A stretch of 7,183 nt of DNA. It comes from an uncultured bacterium. GTDB taxonomy: Bacteria; Patescibacteriota; Minisyncoccia; SW-4-49-11. Both the position numbers and the translations under genes were made by a program. Shown in pieces: positions 1-6,075 of this stretch (positions within the stretch are counted from its first letter, which is position 1; the number at the start of each line of letters is the position of its first letter). The notes under the pieces are model-generated. The model was not told where the DNA came from. It saw only the letters and a list, made by a program, of their open reading frames with translations, and ran no database searches. Location: assembly GCA_913060955.1 (NCBI GenBank), contig CAJXTH010000036.1, positions 1 to 7,183 on the forward strand, given 5' to 3'.

Positions 1-25
1 TAATAAATAGTTCGATATTATCCAT
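1..25 (-). CDS. Possible start of a downstream gene overlapping the kinase stop (partial)
   Basis: An ATG at 25-23 opens a second reading frame eight bases before the end of the upstream kinase gene and stays open to the window edge. It reads MDNIELFI. Short overlaps of this kind are typical of translationally coupled genes, and a response regulator would be a natural gene after a kinase. Only eight codons are visible, so this could equally be chance, and no function can be assigned from the sequence. Confidence 0.3.
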
Positions 26-1628
26 GGTATTTTGGTAATATTATCCAGAATTCAGATCCCTTTCCCCGTCCTTCACTCTCTACTCCAATCTCTCCTCCAT
101 GGCCTTCGATAATCATTTTGGCGAGGTAGAGTCCGATTCCACTTCCATCGGGGCGAATAGAAAGCGCCTGCTCCCCTCGAGTATATTTCTCAAAGATCCA
201 AGCTTTCTTATTTGAGGAAATGCCAATACCATAATCTTTAATTCTCAGCTCTACAGTGGATCGATGCGCTATGAGAGAGATATCAACTTTTCCCTTCCCA
301 TATTCAAAGGCATTTTCAATGATATTTACCAGAGATTGCTGTAATTTCACTCGATCTACCATGACATCAAATGACTTGCCCTGATACGTCGTCGACACAC
401 TGACACCAAGATTCTCGATCATAAACTCTTTTTCTGCAAGAATCTTTTCAACAAGATCATCGAGTTTGGCTTGCCGAAAGGTTCCTAGTCGAAACGATCC
501 GCTGTTAATTGAGTTTACTGACAAGAGGTCAGAAACAATATCTTCCAATGAAACAACCAGTGCATGGATTTTGGGAAGAACCTTTCCTACATTTGCGGAG
601 GTAGAGTAATCTCTGGATCGTTCCAGATACCCAGCAATAGCAGTTACCGGCGTTCGCAACTGATGGGAAGAAATTTGCAGGAACATCATTTTATCATCTA
701 CCTCTTGCTGCAAGCTGTTATTTGTTCGAGATAGCTCCAAAGATAACCGTGAGCTCGCAAGCACCGTACGTGTCAAAATCCAGATTATTACAACCAAACA
801 CCCCAGAAGTATTCCTCGCTCAATATCAAACGATTGCCGCACATTTAATCGCAGAAGACTCAATTCAAGAAAGAACACCGTGAGAACCGTTAGCACCAGT
901 AGAAACATTCGAAACATTAGGCTATCAAGTGACAAAAATTTACGCTTCAAAACCAAATACGCAACCGAAAAATTCATAATCAATAGTCCAAACGGCCCAA
1001 CTCGGGTAAAGGAATCATCGCCGTACAAAAGGGGAATAACCAAGTTAAACAAAGCCGCCCAGCCAACAGCAAATAATACTCCTGCAATAACGACTATAAT
1101 TTCTTCTCGTCGTTTCGCAGTCCTGATAGCTTCCTCGACGAGGATCCCAAAAGCTATCCCAAAGTATAGCAAGAGATACGCACTAAATACCGAGTGAGCA
1201 ACCGAACCCAACTGAATTGACGGTATTGCTCCGGTAGGGTACGAAATCATTCCAATATCTGGAATAGATATATAGGCAAGTATCAGAAAAGCCGTTATGT
1301 AAAGCCCATTCCACACTCGGGGATATCGCGTATCTTTTCGAACAAAGGCCCGCGCAAAAGCAAGGAGAAGAATAGGAATAATTCCTGAACTCAAGTAGGC
1401 AAGTAATGGCTCAAAAAACAATAGTTGACTTGGGTCGACCGTTGAAACAGATAGCGCCCATGCTCCTGCCATAAACGATACAAATGCAAACCAAAAGATT
1501 GATCGGTCTCTTCTGGATTCATCTACATACCAATATCCATAAATTAGCAAGAACACTCCCAACGCAATGTTCATAAACCCGTTTAAAGAGCTCAAGCTCA
1601 CTTCTAGAATTATTTGAGGAGTTACCAT
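18..1628 (-). CDS. Membrane sensor histidine kinase, putative 7TM sensor type (distal gene of tandem pair)
   Basis: This 536-residue integral membrane protein is a two-component sensor kinase that should autophosphorylate on His322 and pass the phosphate to a response regulator, which is not visible here. About nine hydrophobic helices fill residues 16-289. The first seven resemble the histidine-kinase N-terminal 7TM sensor region and two more follow (about 239-258 and 273-289). A short linker leads to HisKA, with the H-box SHQLRTP at 321-327. HATPase_c follows: N-box NIIENA (435-440), G1 box DYGIGI (465-470), F-box FEKY (479-482) and G2 box GSGIGL (495-500). All ATP-site motifs are intact. 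The residue after the histidine is Gln rather than the usual Glu or Asp. The ATG lies 6 bases after the stop of the upstream kinase, so the two are very likely one operon. There is no good Shine-Dalgarno, only CCGAG close to the ATG. The ligand is unknown. Confidence 0.93.
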   Translation of the reverse strand: MVTPQIILEVSLSSLNGFMNIALGVFLLIYGYWYVDESRRDRSIFWFAFVSFMAGAWALSVSTVDPSQLLFFEPLLAYLSSGIIPILLLAFARAFVRKDTRYPRVWNGLYITAFLILAYISIPDIGMISYPTGAIPSIQLGSVAHSVFSAYLLLYFGIAFGILVEEAIRTAKRREEIIVVIAGVLFAVGWAALFNLVIPLLYGDDSFTRVGPFGLLIMNFSVAYLVLKRKFLSLDSLMFRMFLLVLTVLTVFFLELSLLRLNVRQSFDIERGILLGCLVVIIWILTRTVLASSRLSLELSRTNNSLQQEVDDKMMFLQISSHQLRTPVTAIAGYLERSRDYSTSANVGKVLPKIHALVVSLEDIVSDLLSVNSINSGSFRLGTFRQAKLDDLVEKILAEKEFMIENLGVSVSTTYQGKSFDVMVDRVKLQQSLVNIIENAFEYGKGKVDISLIAHRSTVELRIKDYGIGISSNKKAWIFEKYTRGEQALSIRPDGSGIGLYLAKMIIEGHGGEIGVESEGRGKGSEFWIILPKYHG

Positions 1629-1634
1629 ACTCGG

Positions 1635-3290
1635 TTAGGCTTTAGGGAGACGGACAATAAATTCAGCTCCTTTATCTTCACCAGCGCTTTTAGCTGAAAT
1701 ATCTCCCCCATGATTTTCAATTACATACTTGGCTAGATAGAGTCCCAATCCAGATCCATCTGGGTGAACTCGAATCGCTCGCTTACTTCGTCGGAATCGC
1801 TGATACAGACTCTGCATCTCATCTCGGGTAATTCCCATTCCATCATCTTTAATCCGAATAGTGATGTATTTGGTTCCACATTCTAGGGCAACCTGGACTT
1901 TTTTCTTTCCAAACATCAGTGCGTTATCGATGAGCTTTGCAAAGGCATTTTCCAGGTGAAGTACATCCGCTTTCACATGATACTGATCAGTCTTACATTC
2001 ACAGGTAATATCAATCTCTTTTTCTTGAATAAAGTGCGTTCTATCCTCAATAACTTTATTCATCAAGACATCCACCTCTACGTCATGCTTCATATCAAGT
2101 TCAAAGCGCTTCGAGCTAATGGCATTTGCCATAGACAAATCATCCACAACTGTAGATAACCGCTGAGTGTTGAGGAAGATCTTAACCAGATCCCCTTTCA
2201 TATCTTTGGGGTATTTGAACTCTTTCTCTTCATTTTCTAGCAATAGAGATACATATCCCTGAAGACCAGAAAGTGGAGTTCGGAGCTGATGAGAAGTCAT
2301 ACGAAGGAAGTTGTCTTTCACATCAACCAACTTCTGAAGTTTGGTGTTTGCCTTTCGGAGAGCGTCTTTTCGCTCAGATTCTCGTTGCAATTCTCGAATC
2401 AACAAGTACGAAAGTACTAAAAATATAGCAAGCACCAGGAGGTCAAATATCAAGGAAACCAGTGACTCGTTGTTTACCGTGATGATAACAATAATCAGCC
2501 CCATGAATCCGAGGAGAATCTGTGAGACCACAACTTTCACGTCCACCACCCCAGCTCGGAACAATCCAATAAGTACAAAGGTAACCCAAATTGAGGTAAA
2601 TAATGGTCCAAAGACAGACACAATCCCTTCACCATACAAGGCTGGATACAAAATATTGGTAGACATCACCCCAATCACTGTCAAAAAGAATCCAAGCAAG
2701 AAAAACTTCATAACAGTTCGTTGTTTTTCATCTTTCACGCGTTGCATTCGTCGAATCATAATCATGCATCCTCCGAGGAGGCCAAGAGAAATCACTATTC
2801 CATACAACCAGAACCAATTTCCATATTCAGGCAGAACGAATCCGTTTACTGTAACTGCTCCACTGATAACATGATCAAAGAAAATCATCGGAACCAAGAA
2901 GATAACGTATGTTGCTAATAAGATATCTGAAATCAACAGGTTCCAGTAGGGATGTTTAGTAACTCGAGGATAATGAAGCGCCGTAACCATAAATCCAAAT
3001 GGAATAGCAAGCGCTCCAGAGTACATGACTTTTCCAAATATTTCAACCAAATAGGCTTGGTTAGAATAAATATATGCAACCAACTCATCCAAAACAGATC
3101 GTACTTCGATAGAAGATGCATCCAACTGCCCCACCTGATAAATAACCAACCATCCCAGAGTCCAGAGGATTGCTCCTCCAAGCGGAATGAGAAACCACCG
3201 AGTAATCAAAGCCTGCCCTTTTCGATAAATCAAAAACCAGGCAACCGTATTTAGAACGATAACTCCCAATGAGATGATGGAATAGATCAT
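1635..3290 (-). CDS. Membrane sensor histidine kinase, putative 7TM sensor type (first gene of tandem pair)
   Basis: This 551-residue membrane sensor kinase has the same layout as its downstream neighbour. About seven helices fall in residues 8-245, with loop features I associate with the histidine-kinase N-terminal 7TM family: a basic RRMQRVKDEKQR stretch at 180-191 before helix 6 and NILYP at 212-216. Two extra helices lie near 254-272 and 277-298. A charged, probably helical linker (299-325) joins them to HisKA. The H-box SHQLRTP puts the phospho-accepting residue at His334. HATPase_c shows the N-box LIDNA (453-457), G1 DDGMGI (482-487), the F-box phenylalanine near 499 and G2 GSGLGL (512-517). 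The first Asn of the N-box is Lys452, but the metal-binding Asn456 is present. The start follows a well-spaced promoter at 3321-3349, implying a leader of roughly 24 bases without a Shine-Dalgarno. Eighteen of its 26 arginine codons are CGA. Signal and cognate regulator are unknown. Confidence 0.93.
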   Translation of the reverse strand: MIYSIISLGVIVLNTVAWFLIYRKGQALITRWFLIPLGGAILWTLGWLVIYQVGQLDASSIEVRSVLDELVAYIYSNQAYLVEIFGKVMYSGALAIPFGFMVTALHYPRVTKHPYWNLLISDILLATYVIFLVPMIFFDHVISGAVTVNGFVLPEYGNWFWLYGIVISLGLLGGCMIMIRRMQRVKDEKQRTVMKFFLLGFFLTVIGVMSTNILYPALYGEGIVSVFGPLFTSIWVTFVLIGLFRAGVVDVKVVVSQILLGFMGLIIVIITVNNESLVSLIFDLLVLAIFLVLSYLLIRELQRESERKDALRKANTKLQKLVDVKDNFLRMTSHQLRTPLSGLQGYVSLLLENEEKEFKYPKDMKGDLVKIFLNTQRLSTVVDDLSMANAISSKRFELDMKHDVEVDVLMNKVIEDRTHFIQEKEIDITCECKTDQYHVKADVLHLENAFAKLIDNALMFGKKKVQVALECGTKYITIRIKDDGMGITRDEMQSLYQRFRRSKRAIRVHPDGSGLGLYLAKYVIENHGGDISAKSAGEDKGAEFIVRLPKA

Positions 3291-3320
3291 AGATGTAACT
3301 TTTGTTTTTTGATTACTTTT

Positions 3321-3349
3321 AGTATATCACGTCTGCAGACAGCCATCAA
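3321..3349 (-). promoter_or_regulatory. Sigma-70-type promoter for the tandem kinase operon
   Basis: On the minus strand a -35 box TTGATG (3349-3344, 4 of 6 to consensus) is separated by exactly 17 bases from a -10 box TATACT (3326-3321, 5 of 6). Transcription would start near 3314, giving a leader of about 24 bases before the ATG at 3290. The position just upstream of the first kinase gene supports it. The start point is inferred, not observed. Confidence 0.6.
3331..3340. promoter_or_regulatory. Perfect 10-base palindrome inside the kinase promoter spacer (possible operator)
   Basis: GTCTGCAGAC is a perfect inverted repeat lying wholly between the -35 and -10 boxes of the kinase promoter. 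A dimeric repressor or redox/metal regulator bound there would block RNA polymerase. The symmetry does not extend beyond ten bases and it matches no operator I recognise, so its role is an inference from position. A 10-base palindrome can also arise by chance. Confidence 0.3.
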
Positions 3350-3368
3350 AAAGAAAATATCAAGGTTC

Positions 3369-3413
3369 GTCATCCTAAACTTTTAACGACCGAAGGTGGT
3401 AATTTCAGGATCT
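3369..3413. repeat. Degenerate REP-like inverted repeat
   Basis: GTCATCCTAAAC (3369-3380) and TTTCAGGATCT (3403-3413) face each other and pair as ATCCTAAA against the complement of TTTCAGGAT with one mismatch. The middle contains a further imperfect hairpin around ACCGAAGGT (3388-3396). The ends resemble the widespread intergenic repeat type GTCATCCTGAACTT...TTCAGGATCT. It looks like an old, interrupted copy. Confidence 0.35.
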
Positions 3414-3430
3414 TTGCCATAGAACACCCC

Positions 3431-3500
3431 TGTCATTCCCAACTTGATTGGGAATCTCTCAGTCAATCAAAAAGATTCCGGCTCAGAGGCCGGAATGACA
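3431..3500. repeat. 70-base inverted-repeat element (REP/MITE-like, GTCATTCC family)
   Basis: The element is bounded by perfect 9-base terminal inverted repeats, TGTCATTCC (3431-3439) and GGAATGACA (3492-3500). Inside are two hairpins: ATTCCCAA/TTGGGAAT (3435-3442 with 3448-3455, five-base loop) and ATTCCGGC/GCCGGAAT (3475-3482 with 3489-3496, six-base loop). GGAATCT (3451-3457) and AGATTCC (3473-3479) also pair, so the whole element can fold as one long hairpin or as two short ones. This double-hairpin plan resembles REP-type or small non-autonomous intergenic repeats known from many bacteria. No target-site duplication is evident and no transposase is nearby. Genome copy number cannot be judged here. 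Confidence 0.65.
3469..3496 (-). terminator. Rho-independent terminator of the ABC-F gene
   Basis: Read on the minus strand, ATTCCGGC, a six-base loop and GCCGGAAT form a perfect 8-base-pair stem. One C then precedes a run of five T. It starts 26 bases after the ABC-F stop codon. It is the right arm of the 70-base repeat element, so the repeat seems to serve as the terminator and insulates the kinase operon from ABC-F transcription. Confidence 0.65.
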
Positions 3501-3522
3501 TTTTCACCAATCACGCTATTTT

Positions 3523-5121
3523 CTACATCAATCCTCGAATCTCTTCTAACACTCCTTCGTGGGTATATTCAATATCAACTTTAGAAAGTTTCTGATCCGC
3601 AATCACATAGCTTGTATCAACTCCCATTCGGGCCAAAAAGTCAATATCATGAGAGATAATCATCAAAGCCCCGGGAAAATCTTTGAGAGCGTTCAAAATC
3701 GCTTCTTTGGCATGAATATCCAAGTTGTTGGTAGGCTCATCCAGGATCAAAGCCTCCAATGGAAACAAAGACACCATCGCAAAGGCCAGCCGAGCAGTTT
3801 CTCCTCCAGACAACTCTCCCGCATACTTGTTAATCTCGGCATCCTCAAAGAAGAGGAAATCTCGCAGTCGATTTCGAATAGCCAGCGTCTTTGCCTCTGG
3901 ATTATATGCCTTCATATTCTCTACCAGGGTTTTGTTTGGATCAACCAAATCATAATTCTGAGAAATATATTCCACGCGGGCAGTTTGGGAACGAACAATC
4001 TCTCCAGACAATACCTCTTGTTCTGGCAATAGTCCTTTGGCAAAGGTTGTCTTTCCCGCCCCATTTTTTCCTAAGACAACAACTCGCTCACCATACTCCA
4101 GATTGAATCGAATATCTTCAATCAACGATCGATCACCAATTGCAACAGATCCATTCCGAACATCAATAATATGCATCCCGGAATATGACTTATCTGCTCG
4201 TACTTCATATCGAATATATGGGTGCTCTTCTGGCTTATACTCATCCAGCTTTGCTTGGTTCTTTTCTAGGCGATCATCAAACATAACCTTTTTCTTTCCC
4301 ATACTCACCTGAGCCATTTGTTTCATCCAACCCCGGTCCATACGACTTACGCTCCGGTCATGAGCAGACTTCTCCTCTTTGTGTTTTGCTGCATTTTTCT
4401 CATGGCGAGTATTTGTCTGTGCAATAGATCGATTGAGTCGAGCTCGGTCTTTGAGGGCAACTTCAAATTTTCGAGCATTTGCTTCGTCTTCCAACCGCTT
4501 TTGCTCTCGATAAAAGGAATAATTTCCCCCAAATTCACGGATCACCCCTTTATCCAACTCCCAAATTCTGTTGACACACGCATCCAAAAAATATACATCA
4601 TGAGAAGCAACCAAAATACTCTTGGGATACTCTCGCACAAAATCCTGAACAATAATCTGAGAGTCAATATCCAGATGGTTCGTAGGCTCATCCATGAGTA
4701 ACACTTCGGCGTCCACTGCTTCTGCCAGAGCCAAATGAAGCTTTACCAACTCTCCTCCCGACAACTGGGACAACGGGGCGTCTACGGGAACCTCAAATCC
4801 GTATCGTGACTCTAAAACCTCAAGTACAGTCCACCACTCCTCCCATAATCCAGATAAATATTCAGAAACAATCTGCTGAGACTGAAACAGCTCCAGATCT
4901 AACTGAGGAAGATAAAACACTCTTCCATAGGTTTCAATAGAACCTGCCGACAAACTTTGTTTCCCATCGAGCACCCGAAGCATAGTGGTCTTTCCCGCTC
5001 CGTTTGCCCCAACTAGTCCAATCTTATCCCCCTGATGAATCGCACCCGAAACCGCCTCCAAAATTTTACGATGTGGAGTCTTTACTTTGACCGAATGAAA
5101 CGAAGCATAGTGCGTCCGCAT
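3523..5121 (-). CDS. ABC-F family ATP-binding cassette protein
   Basis: This 532-residue soluble protein has two ABC ATPase domains and no membrane segment, which defines the ABC-F class. Members bind the ribosomal E site and act as translation factors (EttA, Uup, YbiT types) or protect ribosomes from antibiotics. Domain 1 has Walker A GANGAGKT (38-45), signature LSGGE (120-124), Walker B LLMDEPTNHLD (141-151) with catalytic Glu145, and switch His174. Domain 2 has GKNGAGKT (351-358), LSGGE (437-441), LILDEPTNNLD (458-468) with Glu462, and His491. All catalytic residues are present. A long, charged, mostly helical linker (about 205-315) joins the domains. Its tip, near 255-275, would reach toward the peptidyl-transferase centre. 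The region between Walker A and signature in domain 1 is short, with no obvious large EttA-like arm. The ATG is the first methionine after a plausible promoter, and there is no Shine-Dalgarno. Whether it is housekeeping or a resistance factor cannot be told here. Confidence 0.93.
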   Translation of the reverse strand: MRTHYASFHSVKVKTPHRKILEAVSGAIHQGDKIGLVGANGAGKTTMLRVLDGKQSLSAGSIETYGRVFYLPQLDLELFQSQQIVSEYLSGLWEEWWTVLEVLESRYGFEVPVDAPLSQLSGGELVKLHLALAEAVDAEVLLMDEPTNHLDIDSQIIVQDFVREYPKSILVASHDVYFLDACVNRIWELDKGVIREFGGNYSFYREQKRLEDEANARKFEVALKDRARLNRSIAQTNTRHEKNAAKHKEEKSAHDRSVSRMDRGWMKQMAQVSMGKKKVMFDDRLEKNQAKLDEYKPEEHPYIRYEVRADKSYSGMHIIDVRNGSVAIGDRSLIEDIRFNLEYGERVVVLGKNGAGKTTFAKGLLPEQEVLSGEIVRSQTARVEYISQNYDLVDPNKTLVENMKAYNPEAKTLAIRNRLRDFLFFEDAEINKYAGELSGGETARLAFAMVSLFPLEALILDEPTNNLDIHAKEAILNALKDFPGALMIISHDIDFLARMGVDTSYVIADQKLSKVDIEYTHEGVLEEIRGLM

Positions 5122-5144
5122 AAAAACAGGACTTAATTAGGCAT

Positions 5145-5174
5145 ATATTAGCATAGAAAGAGGATCTTTGTCAC
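5145..5174 (-). promoter_or_regulatory. Sigma-70-type promoter for the ABC-F gene
   Basis: On the minus strand GTGACA (5174-5169, 5 of 6 to the -35 consensus) is followed after 18 bases by TAATAT (5150-5145). A TGC directly in front of TAATAT makes it an extended -10. Predicted transcription starts near 5138, leaving a leader of about 17 bases, too short for the leader-peptide attenuators often seen before resistance-type ABC-F genes. A TATAAT farther upstream (5266-5261) lacks a -35 partner. Confidence 0.5.
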
Positions 5175-5228
5175 TACATCAGCTTAGAACGTAAAGCATT
5201 TCCACAACATCGAAGTAATCTAATCCAC

Positions 5229-5257
5229 TTGACAATGCAGTTAAAACAGATTATTAT
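5229..5257 (+). promoter_or_regulatory. Near-consensus plus-strand promoter facing a terminator
   Basis: TTGACA (5229-5234, perfect -35) is separated by exactly 17 bases from TATTAT (5252-5257, 5 of 6 to the -10). This is the best promoter match I noticed in the window, yet no plus-strand gene follows. The next element is the hairpin and T-tract at 5266-5300, then the 3' end of the oppositely oriented DUF3800 gene. It may drive a very short RNA or be a remnant of a lost gene. Confidence 0.5.
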
Positions 5258-5265
5258 TGAATTAT

Positions 5266-5300
5266 AGAGAGGCCTACTGCGGATGCGGGGGGCCTTTTTT
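5266..5300 (+). terminator. Plus-strand hairpin with T-tract, possible end of a ~37-base RNA
   Basis: AGGCC (5270-5274) pairs with GGCCT (5291-5295). The stem can continue inward through a T-G wobble and one mismatch to CTGC/GCGG (5277-5280 with 5285-5288), closing a GGAT tetraloop. T5295-T5300 follow. This fits an intrinsic terminator reading rightward. On the minus strand the sequence after the hairpin is CTCTATAATT, a poor U-tract, so it is unlikely to be an efficient DUF3800 terminator, although the stem lies just after that gene. With the promoter at 5229-5257 it would define a transcript of about 37 bases that is almost all hairpin. Confidence 0.55.
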
Positions 5301-5301
5301 A

Positions 5302-6066
5302 TTAGGACATATTATTTATATCTAAGATCTGAGGTAAAATTTCTGAAAAAATCACTTTGTTTTTCAAAATATTATATTGAATTTCATTCCCAACTGGTTT
5401 AGGAGAGTATCCTAATAGATGCCTTCCTATCGGAGAGACCACTAAATCAATTAACTGACTACCACTCAGATTAGCTTTTTTGTCTACAAGGTCTACAGAA
5501 GAAACACCATCCCGAACAACTTTAGGGCTGAAATATTGAGTACCTACAGTCTGTAGCCTTAAAATTTCAATCTGTAATTTATTATCCTCTGGAAAGCCTC
5601 TTTTCTCGGGAAGAATTTCGATTCCACGAGAATCAGTAATTTGAATCAATTTATTCAAGACACTCTCAAATGCAACATGATACGGATCTTTCAAATTATG
5701 AGCATATTCGTCTTTGTACTGATCTTTCATGATCGCACAAAAGCTAATCTTAAAATTACTCTTATCAATTAAAGAGTTCATCTGTTCATAAAAATTTCTT
5801 CGAAAAGTTGAATCATTAAATCGTAAGTTCAGAGAATTAGATGATTTACTCGGTCTAGTTATCTCAGCCGTATGAATTACAAAGTCATCTGTTCCAAAAA
5901 AGTGTTTTTTCAGATTTCGAAAAGCAGAATCAAATTCAGCATACTCTGCTCTTTTGAAAGAAATTGCTCCTAATACAAATACATTATATATGTTGTCTAG
6001 TTTGAGAGGGTTTAGATTATGATCACCACTCTCATCTACAAACGCAATATATGGAGAACTATTCAT
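5302..6066 (-). CDS. DUF3800 domain protein
   Basis: This 254-residue, probably cytoplasmic protein has the hallmarks of DUF3800. An N-terminal hydrophobic strand ends in FVDESGD (9-15). A VLGAISF strand (31-37), an IHTAEI segment with His65 (64-69) and a PEKRGF segment (153-158) follow. Near the C-terminus is a GSQLIDLV helix (202-209), matching the family's usual 'LQ-AD' motif with Asp207. The spaced acidic residues (Asp11, Glu12, Glu154, Asp207) would suit a metal-dependent nuclease, but the activity is an inference; I know of no settled function. The length looks complete. The ATG lies 9 bases after the stop of the kinase gene at 6076, so they are probably cotranscribed. GC is about 33% (hand count over 5341-6060), well below its neighbours. 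Six of its 11 arginine codons are AGA or AGG, against 1 of 26 in the kinase at 1635-3290. Both point to horizontal acquisition. No Shine-Dalgarno is evident. Confidence 0.85.
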   Translation of the reverse strand: MNSSPYIAFVDESGDHNLNPLKLDNIYNVFVLGAISFKRAEYAEFDSAFRNLKKHFFGTDDFVIHTAEITRPSKSSNSLNLRFNDSTFRRNFYEQMNSLIDKSNFKISFCAIMKDQYKDEYAHNLKDPYHVAFESVLNKLIQITDSRGIEILPEKRGFPEDNKLQIEILRLQTVGTQYFSPKVVRDGVSSVDLVDKKANLSGSQLIDLVVSPIGRHLLGYSPKPVGNEIQYNILKNKVIFSEILPQILDINNMS

Positions 6067-6075
6067 AACAATTTT

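Noticed and set aside
2341..2874. A 177-codon plus-strand open frame opposite the first tandem kinase
   Set aside because: It lies wholly antisense to a gene with full family motifs, its product is rich in Arg, Thr, Ser and Ile with no recognisable domain, and it arises from the complement of the kinase codons.
3369..3500. CRISPR array or att site in the spacer
   Set aside because: There are only two dissimilar inverted repeats, no direct repeats with unique spacers, and no integrase or Cas gene nearby.
3559..4701. Several plus-strand open frames of 70-157 codons opposite the ABC-F gene
   Set aside because: All overlap conserved ABC motifs on the other strand and have low-complexity, Ser/Ile/Cys-rich translations unlike real proteins.
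5122..5228. Leader peptide or attenuator ahead of the ABC-F gene
   Set aside because: Only 8-codon or shorter minus-strand frames are present, and they lie upstream of the predicted transcription start.
5261..5266. Perfect TATAAT on the minus strand upstream of the ABC-F gene
   Set aside because: At 17 bases upstream the sequence is CCCGCA, not a -35 box, and there is no extended -10 TG. The site at 5145-5174 is a better promoter.
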